DNA of 64,000 nt from Amycolatopsis sp. WQ 127309 (GCF_023023025.1 NZ_CP095481.1:10491001-10555000), one strand, 5' to 3'. Shown: positions 8,668 to 17,773, numbered from the stretch's first letter. A program made the numbers and translations. The notes: generated by a model from the sequence alone, not told the origin.

Positions 8668-9270
8668 GTGAGCGAACGGCGATCCGAACTCGTGCGACCA
8701 GCCGGCGTGGTGCTCGCCGTGGTGGCCGGGCTCGTCGGCGTCCTCGTCGGCGTCACCCTCGTGCTCACCCCGGACACCTCGCTGCCCGCCGGCGCCCCGG
8801 ACCCGGGCCGCCCCGCCGCGGTGCCGTCCGGCGCCCCGCCGGCCGGGCTGCGGATCCCCGACCTCCACCAGACGCTCGACCACATCGTCGACCTCGGCCG
8901 GGTCGCCGGCGGCCGCCGCGAGCAGCCCGGCACGGCGTACGGCGTCGGCTGGTTCGCCGACGGCCCGGCGCCGGGCAGCCCGGGCGTCGCGGTGCTGTCC
9001 GGGCACTCCGGCTTCGGCTACGCGAACGGCGCGTTCGCCGGCCTCGGCACCCTGATGCCCGGCGCGGAGATCGTGGTGCGCGACGAAACCGGCCACGACA
9101 CCAGCTTCGCCGTCCGCCACACGGCGGTCTTCCCGCCCAACGAGCCGGACAGCACGCTCATCGCCCCGGAGGGCACCGGGCCCGAATTGCGCCTGATCAC
9201 CAGCGACGGGACGTTCGACAGCGCCGGCGTCACCAGCCGGCGCGTCGCCGTCTACGCCGTGCCCAGCTGA
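8668..9270 (+). CDS. Class F sortase-like protein lacking the catalytic Cys
   Basis: A 200-residue protein with a cytoplasmic stub, one membrane helix (GVVLAVVAGLVGVLVGVTLVL, split here as residues about 10-30), a Pro/Ala linker, and a class F sortase domain. The catalytic His is present in LSGHSGF (His113), and the Arg of the end strand is present in TSRRVAVYA (Arg191/192). The catalytic Cys, which follows LxLIT in this family, is Ser179 (LITSDGTFD, codon AGC). The domain is otherwise complete and shows no frameshift. It may be non-catalytic, or a Ser-based transpeptidase or esterase. The GTG at 8668 has a GGAG about 9 bases upstream; GTGs at 8578 and 8653 are alternatives. Confidence 0.82.
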   Translation: MSERRSELVRPAGVVLAVVAGLVGVLVGVTLVLTPDTSLPAGAPDPGRPAAVPSGAPPAGLRIPDLHQTLDHIVDLGRVAGGRREQPGTAYGVGWFADGPAPGSPGVAVLSGHSGFGYANGAFAGLGTLMPGAEIVVRDETGHDTSFAVRHTAVFPPNEPDSTLIAPEGTGPELRLITSDGTFDSAGVTSRRVAVYAVPS

Positions 9271-9280
9271 GCGCGCGGGG

Positions 9281-10321
9281 TCAGCCGATCAGCTCGCGCA
9301 GCTGCGACACCGCCGCCACCCGGCCTTCGCGGCCCGGCTGCAGCGGGTTGACGATCACCGTCGTCGCGCCCGCCTCGGCGAACGCGGCCAGCCGCTCCTT
9401 CACGTAGCCCGCCGGGCCGACCAGGGAGATCGCGCGCAGCAGCTCCAGCGGGACCGCGGCCGCGGCCTCCGCCTTCTTGCCGTCGAGGTAGAGGTCCTGG
9501 ATCAGCTTCGCCTCGGCCTCGTAGCCGTAGCGGCAGGCGAGGTCGTTGTAGAAGTTCTTGCCCCGGGCGCCCATCCCGCCGACGTAGAGGGCCACCACCG
9601 GGCGCACGTGGTCCAGCAGCGCCTCGACGTCGTCGCCGATCGCCAGCGCGACCGTGACGTAGGTGTCCAGCTCGCCCAGCGCCGGGTCGCGCTTCGCCTG
9701 GCCCTCGGCCAGGGACGCGCCCCAGACGTCGGCGGCCTTCTCGGGGTGGAAGAAGATCGGCTGCCAGCCTTCGGCGATCTCGGCCGTGAGCGCGACGTTC
9801 TTCGGCCCGATCGAGGCCAGCAGCACCGGGATCCGCTCGCGCACCGGGTGGTTGATCAGCTTGAGCGGCTTGCCGAGGCCGGAACCCTGCTCGGGCGGCA
9901 GCGGGATCGTGTAGTGCTTGCCCTCGTGGACGACGCGCTCGCGGCGCCAGACCTGGCGGCAGACCTCGACGATCTCGCGGGTGCGGCCCAGCGGCGCGTC
10001 GTACTTCACGCCGTGGAAGCCCTCGATGACCTGCGGGCCGGAGGCGCCGAGGCCGAGGACGAAGCGGCCGTCGGAGACGAAGTCGAGCCCGGCGGCGGTC
10101 ATCGCGGTCAGGGTCGGCGTGCGCGTGTAGATCTGGAAGATCCCGGACGCGAGCTGCACACGCTCGGTCTTCGCGGCGAGGTAGCCGAGCTGGCTGACGG
10201 CGTCGAACGAGTACGCCTCCGGCACGAAGACGATGTCGAGGCCGGCTTTCTCCAGTTCGACGACGTCGGCGACGCTGTCGGCGAAGCCTCCGGAGTAGCT
10301 GACCGCGGTCCCGATCTTCAT
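9281..10321 (-). CDS. LLM class F420-dependent oxidoreductase
   Basis: A 346-residue luciferase-like TIM-barrel oxidoreductase of the TIGR03559 group (M. tuberculosis Rv3520c-like). Visible features: MKIGTAVSYSGGFADSVADV at the start, LDIVFVPEAYSFDAVSQLGYLAAKT, the substrate/cofactor strand GRFVLGLGASGPQVIEGFHG, and IPVLLASIGPKNVALTAEIAEGW. Family members use the deazaflavin F420. The natural substrate is unknown. The start has GAGGACGTCC upstream. A palindromic AAGCGCTT lies about 25 bases before the ATG. Confidence 0.9.
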   Translation of the reverse strand: MKIGTAVSYSGGFADSVADVVELEKAGLDIVFVPEAYSFDAVSQLGYLAAKTERVQLASGIFQIYTRTPTLTAMTAAGLDFVSDGRFVLGLGASGPQVIEGFHGVKYDAPLGRTREIVEVCRQVWRRERVVHEGKHYTIPLPPEQGSGLGKPLKLINHPVRERIPVLLASIGPKNVALTAEIAEGWQPIFFHPEKAADVWGASLAEGQAKRDPALGELDTYVTVALAIGDDVEALLDHVRPVVALYVGGMGARGKNFYNDLACRYGYEAEAKLIQDLYLDGKKAEAAAAVPLELLRAISLVGPAGYVKERLAAFAEAGATTVIVNPLQPGREGRVAAVSQLRELIG

Positions 10322-10339
10322 GGACGTCCTCCTGTGGTG

Positions 10340-10353
10340 AGCAAGCGCTTAGT
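10340..10353. promoter_or_regulatory. Candidate TetR-type operator before the F420 oxidoreductase
   Basis: Read on the minus strand, ACTAAGCGCTTGCT contains the perfect palindrome AAGCGCTT. It differs at one position from the KstR2 operator consensus of mycobacteria (AnCAAGnnCTTGnT). It lies 18 bases upstream of the start codon, where it would block transcription. No TetR gene is adjacent. Confidence 0.4.
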
Positions 10354-10360
10354 TCGGATG

Positions 10361-11305
10361 TTACCGGCCGGTCAGCGTGCGGACCACCAGCTCCGCCGAC
10401 GCGCCGGCCCCGAGCGTCGTGCCGGCGTACCGGACGTCGGCGCCGAACGTGCCGGCCGGCGGGTCGTCCCGGACGGTGATCCACACCGTGACCATCAGCA
10501 GCCAGCGCACGATCAGGTAGCCGAACAGCAGGACGCCGACGAGCGTGCCGAACGTCGCGACGGCCGGTGAGCGCCCGAGCAGGTGCAGGTAGAGGCCGCC
10601 GGCCTGCTGGATCGCGCCGAGCCCGACGGCGGCGGCCCCGGCCGGGCGCAGCGTCGAGCGCAGCGGCAGTGCCCGGCGCGGCAGCCGGGCCAGGCACCAG
10701 GCGATGACCAGCCAGTTCGCCGCCAGCCCGAGCAGGAGCGAGCCCGCGACGAGCACGACGTGCGCGAAGCCGCCGGTCAGGCCGATCACCTCGAGCAGCC
10801 ACGCGCCGGCCGCGCCGGTGAGCGACGCGAGGCCGAAGGAGACGGCCATCGCGATCCCGACGCCGGCGAGCGCCACGACGTCGGCGGCGATGCCGCGCAG
10901 CAGCGGCCGCGGGGTGCGTTCCTGGCCGAGCATCGCGGTGACGGCGTCGCGGACGTTGCTGATCCAGCTCCAGCCCGAGTAGACCGCGACGGCCAGCGCG
11001 AGGATCCCGATCCGCCCGCGTTCGCCGACGACGGTGTGCACGACGTTCGTGACCTGCCCGCCCAGCTCGGGCGGCAGCGAGGCGGCGATGACCCGGTCGA
11101 GTTCGGCGAACAGCAGCCGGTCGCCGGCCAGCACGAACCCGGCCACCGAGACGGCCACCATGATCAGCGGCACCAGCGCCAAGAGGCTGAAGAACGTCAT
11201 CGCGGCGGCGTAGTGGTCACCGTCGCGTTCCCGGTACCGCGCCAGGGTCGCCCCGGCCCGCCGGAACGGCCTGCTCACGACGGCCTTCACCGCTCCACGT
11301 TGCAC
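10361..11305 (-). CDS. YihY/virulence factor BrkB family membrane protein
   Basis: A 314-residue integral membrane protein of the YihY/BrkB (YhjD) family. The signature DGDHYAAAMTFFSLLALVPL is at residues about 28-47, followed by helices around residues 48-65, 93-112, 135-160, 163-185, 190-205 and 240-275. The YSGWSWISNVRDAVTAML segment is also diagnostic. In mycobacteria a relative (YhjD) is linked to inner-membrane lipid or lipooligosaccharide export; the role here is inferred only. It starts with GTG. Its upstream side is the 21-bp repeat array. Confidence 0.9.
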   Translation of the reverse strand: MQRGAVKAVVSRPFRRAGATLARYRERDGDHYAAAMTFFSLLALVPLIMVAVSVAGFVLAGDRLLFAELDRVIAASLPPELGGQVTNVVHTVVGERGRIGILALAVAVYSGWSWISNVRDAVTAMLGQERTPRPLLRGIAADVVALAGVGIAMAVSFGLASLTGAAGAWLLEVIGLTGGFAHVVLVAGSLLLGLAANWLVIAWCLARLPRRALPLRSTLRPAGAAAVGLGAIQQAGGLYLHLLGRSPAVATFGTLVGVLLFGYLIVRWLLMVTVWITVRDDPPAGTFGADVRYAGTTLGAGASAELVVRTLTGR

Positions 11306-11367
11306 GCGCCGACCCTCTCATCCGCAGGTGTCCCCCGCAGTCCGGACACCCCCGCCGGGGGATCGTC

Positions 11368-11577
11368 ACGCCCCAACCCGAATCTCGCGTCCCCCAGCCC
11401 GCAACTCACGTGATCAGGCCCGTAACCCGCGTGATTCGGGCCGGATCTCGCGTGATCCTGGCCGGAACTCGCGTGATCCTGGCCGGAACTCGCGAGTTCC
11501 GGGTCCAATCACGCGAGTCACGTCTCTGATCACGCGAGTTCCGGGTTCGGTCACGCGGGTGACGGGTTCGGGGTCAG
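11368..11577. repeat. Ten-unit 21-bp repeat array, six direct plus four inverted
   Basis: The interval divides exactly into ten 21-base units. Units 1-6 (11368-11493) follow the pattern GTGATC..GGCCGGAACTCGC; units 5 and 6 (11452-11472, 11473-11493) are identical. At 11493/11494 the orientation flips, and four units read GAGTTCCGGGT..ATCACGC to 11577, reaching the stop codon of fumarylacetoacetase. The array is therefore a large imperfect mirror palindrome. ORFs across it (for example 11287-11508 minus) are only translations of the repeat. Confidence 0.85.
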
Positions 11578-12779
11578 GTGGGGACTACGGTGCCTCGGAC
11601 TTCGCCGAAGCCGATGCGGGTGCCGTTCGGGCCGGGGGCCGTTGCGGTGATCGCGACTTCGTCGCCGTCCTCCAGGAAGGTGCGGGTGGTTCCGTCGGGC
11701 AGCTCGAACGGTTCGCGGCCGCCCCAGGACAGTTCCAGCAGCGAGCCCCGCTGGTGCGGCTCCGGGCCCGTCACCGTGCCCGACGCGTACAGGTCGCCCG
11801 TGCGCAGGCTCGCGCCGTTGACCGTCAGGTGGGCCAGCTGCTGGGCCGCGTTCCAGTACTGCGTGGCGAACGGCGGGCTCGACACCAGGTGGCCGTTGAG
11901 CCGGACCTCCATCGCCAGGTCCAGGCCCCACTTCTCGCTGGTGCGCAGGTACTCGAACGGCTCCGGGTCCTGCGGCGGGCCGGCGACGCGGGCGTGCTCC
12001 AGCGCGTCGAGCGGGACGATCCACGGCGACACCGACGTCGCGAACGACTTGGCCAGGAACGGGCCCAGCGGCTGGTACTCCCACGCCTGCAGGTCGCGGG
12101 CCGACCAGTCGTTGACCAGGCAGACGCCGAACACGTGCGCCGCGAAGTCCTCTGTGGACACCGGAGTGCCCAGCGTGGACGGGACGCCGACGACGAAGCC
12201 CACCTCCGCCTCGATGTCCAGCCGCTGCGACGGGCCGAACGCCGGCGCGTCGGCGTTGCGTGGCTTGCGCTGGCCGTTCGGGCGGACGACCGGGGTGCCC
12301 GACGCGACCACCGTGCCGGCCCGGCCGTGGTAGCCGATCGGCAGGTGCTTCCAGTTCGGCGGCAGCTCGACCGCGTCGGGCCGGAAGATCTTGCCCGCGT
12401 TGAGCGCGTGGTGCTCGCTGGAGTAGAAGTCGACGTAGTCCGCGACCTCGATCGCCAGGTGCGTGGTCACCTCGGTCAGCGGCACCAGGTGCGGCCGCAG
12501 CTGATCGGCGTACCGCGGCTCGGTCAGCCACTCCCGGACGCTCTCGCGCACCTCCCGCCACGTCGCCGGCCCGGCGGCCAGCAGCGGGTTCAGCACCCCG
12601 GACGTCAGCAGCGGCGCGAACGACGCCGCCGTCTCCGCCGCCGCGGCCGTCAGGTCCAGCACCCGGTCGCCGACCGGCACGCCGATCCGGCGCTCGGGCG
12701 CCCCGCCCACGGAGAACACGCCGTAGGGCAGGTTGTCCAAGCCGAACGGCGTGTCGTCGGCGAGTTCGAGCCAGGTCAC
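11574..12779 (-). CDS. fahA: Fumarylacetoacetase
   Basis: A 401-residue fumarylacetoacetate hydrolase, the last step of tyrosine/homogentisate breakdown, giving fumarate and acetoacetate. The N-terminal SH3-like domain begins TWLELADDTPFGLDNLPYGVFS. The C-terminal FAH fold carries DYVDFYSSEHHALNAGKIFRP, with the metal-binding Asp and catalytic His, then IEAEVGFVVG (two metal-ligand glutamates), VNDWSARDLQAWEYQPLGPFLAKSF (metal Asp, catalytic Arg and Lys) and YASGTVTGPEPHQRGSLLEL. The second of two GTGs (12779) was chosen because GAGGAG sits six bases before it and homologues start TWxEL. It begins 2 bases after the DUF885 stop, so the two are probably one operon. No other tyrosine-pathway genes are in the window. 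Confidence 0.95.
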   Translation of the reverse strand: MTWLELADDTPFGLDNLPYGVFSVGGAPERRIGVPVGDRVLDLTAAAAETAASFAPLLTSGVLNPLLAAGPATWREVRESVREWLTEPRYADQLRPHLVPLTEVTTHLAIEVADYVDFYSSEHHALNAGKIFRPDAVELPPNWKHLPIGYHGRAGTVVASGTPVVRPNGQRKPRNADAPAFGPSQRLDIEAEVGFVVGVPSTLGTPVSTEDFAAHVFGVCLVNDWSARDLQAWEYQPLGPFLAKSFATSVSPWIVPLDALEHARVAGPPQDPEPFEYLRTSEKWGLDLAMEVRLNGHLVSSPPFATQYWNAAQQLAHLTVNGASLRTGDLYASGTVTGPEPHQRGSLLELSWGGREPFELPDGTTRTFLEDGDEVAITATAPGPNGTRIGFGEVRGTVVPT

Positions 12780-12781
12780 GG

Positions 12782-15700
12782 TCACTCCTCGTCCCGGGCG
12801 GCGCGCGCGGCCACCCAATCGGCGACGGCGGTGGCGAGCACCGGGAGCGGGAGCGTCCCGTTGCCGAGCACGACGTCGTGGAACTCGCGGATGTCGAACG
12901 CCTCGCCCAGCGCCTGCTCGGCTTCGGCCCGCAGCCGCTGGATCTCCAGCCGCCCGACCATGTACCCGAGCGCCTGGCCCGGGTTCGCGGCGTAGCGGTC
13001 GATCTCCGCCTCGATCTCGAGCTGAGCCATCGGCGTGTGCTCGACGAGGTAGTCGACGGCCTGCTGCCGGCTCCAGCCGAGCGCGTGCAGCCCGGTGTCG
13101 ACGACCAGCCGGCCGGCCCGCATCGAGTCCTGCGTCAGCATGCCCAGCCGCGAGACGTCGTCGGAGTAGAGCCCCATCTCGTCCGCGAGCCGCTCGGCGT
13201 ACAGGCCCCAGCCCTCGGCGTACGCGTTGACGTGCGCGATGATCCGCAGCAGCGGCAGCCCGGTGAGCTCCTGGGCGAGGCACAGCTGGAAGTGGTGCCC
13301 CGGCACGGCTTCGTGGAACGCGATCGCCTCGCTGGTGAACCGCGGGCGCTTCTCGGCCTCGTGGGTGTTGGCGTAGTAGACGCCCGGCCGGGTCCCGTCG
13401 AGCGAAGGCTCCAGGTAGTACGCGATCGTGCCGCTCGTCGCCTCCGCCTCGGGCACCGGCGCGACGCCGCACTGCTGCGCCGGGACCCGCGAGAACCAGT
13501 GCGGCGCCACGGCTTCCGCGCGCGTGATGGCCGTGCGCGCGGCTTCCAGCAGCTCCTCGCCGTCGCGCCAGCGCAGCGCGGGATCGGTCCGGATCCGGTC
13601 GAAGATCTCAGCGAGATCCTTGGTGCCGAACAGCTTCCCGCCCAGCTCGCGGTACTCCCCCGCGAGCCGCTCGATCAGCGCCAGGCCGGTGTCGTGCAGG
13701 TCCTGCGCCGTGCGCTCGGTCGTCGTCTCCGCGCGGATCAGCGCCGCGTAGCGCTCGGCCCCGCCGGGCAGCTGCCCGATGCCCGCGGACGTCTCGGGCC
13801 GGGCCGCCGACGTGACCTCGTCGGCCAGGAACGCGCGGTAGCGCTCGTAGGCCGGGCGGACGACCTCGGCGAGCAGCCGGTCACGCTCGGCCTCGAAGCC
13901 GTCGAGCGCGTACGGCGGTGTCACCTTCAGCGGGTCCTTCGCCGGCGCGCCGAGATACCGCTCGACGTAACCGATCCCGATGCGCACCAGGAACTCCGGC
14001 GGCACGAAGCCCTCGGCGACGGCGGCGCGCTGACGCGTGATCAACGCGTCGAGGTAGTCCCCGATGCCGGCGAGCCGGCTGAGGTAGCCGCGCACCTTCG
14101 GTTCGTCGTCCAGCACCGTCTGCGGCAGGTAGAGCAGCAGTTCCAGGGCGGGCGCGGCGAGCCCGTCGCTGACCGCGACGTCGGACCGGCGGGAGTCGAT
14201 CACGTCGATCTCGGTCTTCGCCTGCGAGACCACGACTTCCCGGGTGATTCGCGTGGCGGCCGGCAGGCCGGTGACGTCGAGTGCCCCGGCCCGCGCGGCG
14301 ATGTCCGCGTACCGGGCCCGGAAGCGGGCCTCGGCCTCGGCGCTCTGGTCGGCCAGCTTGTCGTGGTCGCCGGGCAGGCCGAACACCGACGGGAAGACCG
14401 GCTGCCGCTCGAAGTTCACCGCGACCAGCTCGTCGGCGAGGCTGTCCGGGGTGTCCCCGGCGCTGCCCGCCGCCACCCAGTCCGCGACGACCTTGGCCAG
14501 CGCCGTCAGCGGCAGCATCCCGTGGCCCAGCACGACTTCGTGGAACCCGCGGATGTCGAACCGCTCACCCAGCGCCTGCTCGGCCTCCGCGCGCAGCCGC
14601 TGGATCTCCAGCCGTCCGACCATGTAGCCGAGCGCCTGCCCCGGCCACGCCGTGTAGCGGTCGACCTCGGCTTCGATCTCGAGCCGCGCCATCGGCGTGT
14701 GCTCGACGAGGAAGTCGATCGCCCGCTGCCGGCTCCAGCCCAGCGCGTGCAGCCCGGTGTCGACGACCAGCCGGCCCGCGCGCATCGAGTCCTGCGTCAG
14801 CATGCCGAAGCGCGAGACGTCGTCGGAGTACAGCCCCATCTCGTCCGCGAGCCGCTCGGTGTAGAGCCCCCAGCCCTCGGCGTAGGCGTTGAACATGCCG
14901 ATCCGCCGCAGCAGCGGCAGCTCCCGCAGTTCCTGAGCCAGGCTGAGCTGGAAGTGGTGCCCAGGAACGGCTTCGTGGAACGCGATCGCCTCGCTGGTGA
15001 ACCGCGGGCGCTTGTCCGCCTCGTACGTGTTCGCGTAGTACGTGCCCGGCCGGGACCCGTCGAGCGACGGCTGCAGGTAGTAGGCGATCGTGCCGCTCGC
15101 CGCGTCCGCCTCGGGGACCGGCGCGACCTCGCACTTCTCCGCCGGGACGCGCGAGAACCACTGCGGGGCCACGGCTTCCGCCCGGGCGATGGCGTCGCGG
15201 GCGCCGGCGAGCAGCTCGTCGCCGTCGCGCCAGCGCAGGGCCGGGTCGGTGCGCAGCCGCTCGAAGATCCCGGCGAGGTCGGTGGTGCCGAAGACCTTCC
15301 CGCCCAGCTCGCGGTACTCGCCGGCGAGCTGTTCGATCAGCGCGAGGCCGGTGTCGTGCAGGTCCTGCGCGGTGCGCTCGGTCGTCGTCTCCGCGCGGAT
15401 CATCGCGGCGTACCGCTCGGCGCCGCCCGGGACGTGGCCGATGCCCGGCGCCGTTTCGGGCCGCCCGGCCGGTTCGACCTCGGTGCGCAGGAAGTCGCGG
15501 TAGCGCGCGTACGCCGGGTGGACGACCTCGGCGAGCAGCCGGTCGCGCTCGGCCGCGAAGCCGTCGACCGCCGCGGCCGTGTCCGCCTTCAACGGGTCGC
15601 CGTCCGGCGAACCGAGGTAGCGGTCGATGTACTCGACACCGACCCGGGCGAGGTGGGCCGGCGGCACCAGGCCGTCGGCGAGGCTTTCGCGCTGCCGCTC

Positions 15701-17773
15701 GGTGAGCTCCGCGAGGAACGGCTCGATCGCGGCGAGCCGGGCGAGGTAGCCGCGCGCCTTCTTCTCGTCGTCCAGCTTGTAGAAGGGCAGCTGCATGAGC
15801 AGGCCGAGCGCGGGCGAGGTGAAGCCGGTGCTGACCGCGATGTCGGTCATCCGCGAGGCGAGCCGATCGGCCTCGACCTCGGCGGAGGCGACGATGACCT
15901 CGCGCGTCACGGCCTCTTCCGGCGTCAGCTCCCCGGCCGGCATGGCCCGGGCCCGCGCGGCGAGCGCGGTGTAGGCCGCGCGGAAGTGCTCCTGGCCTGC
16001 CCGGGTCTGGTCGGCGAGCCGGTCGTGGTCCCCGGGCAGGCCGAGCACCGACGGGGCCAGCGGGTCGTGCTCGAACATCAGCGCGACGAACTCGTCGGCC
16101 AGGGCGCCGACGGTGTCGCCGTGCCCGGCCACCCACTCGTCGACGACCGACGCGAGCACCGACAGCGGCAGCGCGCCGCCGGCCAGCACGACGTCGTGGA
16201 ACGCGCGGATGTCGAACCGGGTGCCCAGCCGCCGCTCGGCGGCCGCGCGGATGCCCTGGATCTCCAGCCGCCCCACCATGTACGCCAGGGCCTGGCCCGG
16301 CCACGCGATGTAGCGGTCGACCTCGGCCTCGATCTCGACGCGCGCCATCGGCGTGTGCTCGACCAGGTAGTCGACCGCCTGCTGCCGGCTCCAGCCCAGC
16401 GCGTGCAGCCCGGTGTCGACGACCAGCCGGCCCGCGCGCATCGAGTCGCCGGCGAGCATGCCGAGCCGGGCGACGTCGTCGGAGTAGAGGCCCATCTCGT
16501 CGGCGAGCCGCTCGCTGTAGAGGCCCCAGCCTTCGGTGTAGGCCGTGAAGTCGCCGATGCGCCGCAGCAGCGGCAGATCGGTCAGGCCGAGCGCGGTGCT
16601 GAGCTGGAAGTGGTGGCCGGGCACGGCTTCATGGAACGCCGTCGTCTCCGCCGTGTGCCGGAGCCGCTCGGTGGCCTCGTAGGTGTTCGCGAAGTAGATG
16701 CCCGGCCGGGAGCCGTCGGTCGCCGGGTGGATGTAGTACGCCATGGGCGCGCCGGGCGCGGCGTCCTCCGGGACCGCCTCGACCGTCCACGGCTGCGGCG
16801 GGATCCGGCCGAACCACTTCGGCGCCTCGGCGTCGGCCCGGGTGATGGCCGCGCGGGCCGTCTCCAGCAGCTCTTCGCCGCTGGTCCAGCGCAACGCGGG
16901 GTCGGTGCGCAGGCGCTCGAAGATCTCGGCGAGGTCGCCGGTGCCGAACACCTTGGCGCCCAGCTCGCGGTACTCGACGGCGAGCGCGGCGATGATGTCC
17001 AGGCCGGTCTGGTGCAGCTCGGCCGGAGCGCGGTCGGTGGTGGTGTGGAGCCGGGCCTGCCGCGCGTAGATCTCCTCGCCCCGCGGCAGCCACGACACGC
17101 CGGGCCGGTCGTCCGGGCGGCCGTGCGGCGCCACCTCGGTGACCAGGAACTCGCGGTACCCGGCGAAGGCCGGGCGGACGACGTCGGCGAGCAGCTCGTC
17201 ACGCCGGCGCGCGAACTCGTCGTCCGGCGCGGGCTGGCGGCGCAGCGGGTCGGCGGCCGGGTCGGCGAGGTAGCGGTCCACGTGCGCGACAGCGGACTCG
17301 ACCAGGCGGGCCACCGGCGTCAGGCCGTCGGCGAGGCCCTCGGTGTGCCGCCGCGCGGCCTGGCGCAGGAACTCCGGCACCGCGGCGAGCCGCCCCAGCT
17401 GGGCTTCGGCGGCCGCCCCCGCGGTCACGGACGTCATCGGCAGCGCGGTGAGCAGCATGGCCGCCGGACCGGTGAACATGTCCGTCACGGTGAACTCGGC
17501 CAGCCGGGAGTCGATCGCCGCGATCCGGTCTTCCGCCGACGTGATCAGGACCTCACGGGTGACGCGGTCTTCGGCCGACAGCCCGGCCGGGTCCAGCGCG
17601 CGGGCGCGCTCGGCGAACGCCGCGAGCCGGGTGCGGTGGGCCTGTTCGGCGGCGGCCGTGACGTCCGGCAGCCCGGGCTCCGCCGGGCGCGTGCCCAGCA
17701 GCGCGGGCATCAGCGGATCGGCGGCGTACAGGGCTTCGACGAACTCGTCGGCGAGTTCGGTGACCGCGGTCAT
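12782..17773 (-). CDS. Triple DUF885 metallohydrolase-like protein (1663 aa)
   Basis: One uninterrupted ORF containing three complete DUF885 units in tandem, about residues 1-554, 555-1107 and 1108-1663. Each has the metallopeptidase-like motif FHEAVPGHHFQ (first His at 381, 933 and 1487, that is 552 and 554 residues apart). Each also has the following EGWGLYxERLADEMGLYSDD, DSMRAGRLVVDTGLHALGWS and PGQALxYMVGRLEIQ blocks. Ordinary DUF885 proteins are single units of about 550-600 residues, so this is three enzymes in one chain. Units 2 and 3 resemble each other more than unit 1. No signal peptide or linker is evident. DUF885 members are predicted zinc hydrolases/peptidases of unknown substrate. 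It lies just upstream of fumarylacetoacetase in the same direction. Confidence 0.93.
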   Translation of the reverse strand: MTAVTELADEFVEALYAADPLMPALLGTRPAEPGLPDVTAAAEQAHRTRLAAFAERARALDPAGLSAEDRVTREVLITSAEDRIAAIDSRLAEFTVTDMFTGPAAMLLTALPMTSVTAGAAAEAQLGRLAAVPEFLRQAARRHTEGLADGLTPVARLVESAVAHVDRYLADPAADPLRRQPAPDDEFARRRDELLADVVRPAFAGYREFLVTEVAPHGRPDDRPGVSWLPRGEEIYARQARLHTTTDRAPAELHQTGLDIIAALAVEYRELGAKVFGTGDLAEIFERLRTDPALRWTSGEELLETARAAITRADAEAPKWFGRIPPQPWTVEAVPEDAAPGAPMAYYIHPATDGSRPGIYFANTYEATERLRHTAETTAFHEAVPGHHFQLSTALGLTDLPLLRRIGDFTAYTEGWGLYSERLADEMGLYSDDVARLGMLAGDSMRAGRLVVDTGLHALGWSRQQAVDYLVEHTPMARVEIEAEVDRYIAWPGQALAYMVGRLEIQGIRAAAERRLGTRFDIRAFHDVVLAGGALPLSVLASVVDEWVAGHGDTVGALADEFVALMFEHDPLAPSVLGLPGDHDRLADQTRAGQEHFRAAYTALAARARAMPAGELTPEEAVTREVIVASAEVEADRLASRMTDIAVSTGFTSPALGLLMQLPFYKLDDEKKARGYLARLAAIEPFLAELTERQRESLADGLVPPAHLARVGVEYIDRYLGSPDGDPLKADTAAAVDGFAAERDRLLAEVVHPAYARYRDFLRTEVEPAGRPETAPGIGHVPGGAERYAAMIRAETTTERTAQDLHDTGLALIEQLAGEYRELGGKVFGTTDLAGIFERLRTDPALRWRDGDELLAGARDAIARAEAVAPQWFSRVPAEKCEVAPVPEADAASGTIAYYLQPSLDGSRPGTYYANTYEADKRPRFTSEAIAFHEAVPGHHFQLSLAQELRELPLLRRIGMFNAYAEGWGLYTERLADEMGLYSDDVSRFGMLTQDSMRAGRLVVDTGLHALGWSRQRAIDFLVEHTPMARLEIEAEVDRYTAWPGQALGYMVGRLEIQRLRAEAEQALGERFDIRGFHEVVLGHGMLPLTALAKVVADWVAAGSAGDTPDSLADELVAVNFERQPVFPSVFGLPGDHDKLADQSAEAEARFRARYADIAARAGALDVTGLPAATRITREVVVSQAKTEIDVIDSRRSDVAVSDGLAAPALELLLYLPQTVLDDEPKVRGYLSRLAGIGDYLDALITRQRAAVAEGFVPPEFLVRIGIGYVERYLGAPAKDPLKVTPPYALDGFEAERDRLLAEVVRPAYERYRAFLADEVTSAARPETSAGIGQLPGGAERYAALIRAETTTERTAQDLHDTGLALIERLAGEYRELGGKLFGTKDLAEIFDRIRTDPALRWRDGEELLEAARTAITRAEAVAPHWFSRVPAQQCGVAPVPEAEATSGTIAYYLEPSLDGTRPGVYYANTHEAEKRPRFTSEAIAFHEAVPGHHFQLCLAQELTGLPLLRIIAHVNAYAEGWGLYAERLADEMGLYSDDVSRLGMLTQDSMRAGRLVVDTGLHALGWSRQQAVDYLVEHTPMAQLEIEAEIDRYAANPGQALGYMVGRLEIQRLRAEAEQALGEAFDIREFHDVVLGNGTLPLPVLATAVADWVAARAARDEE

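Noticed and set aside
11287..11508. A 73-codon minus-strand ORF with repeated SGQDHA-like peptides
   Set aside because: The peptide repeat is just the 21-bp DNA repeat read in frame; the array continues in inverted form where the ORF does not.
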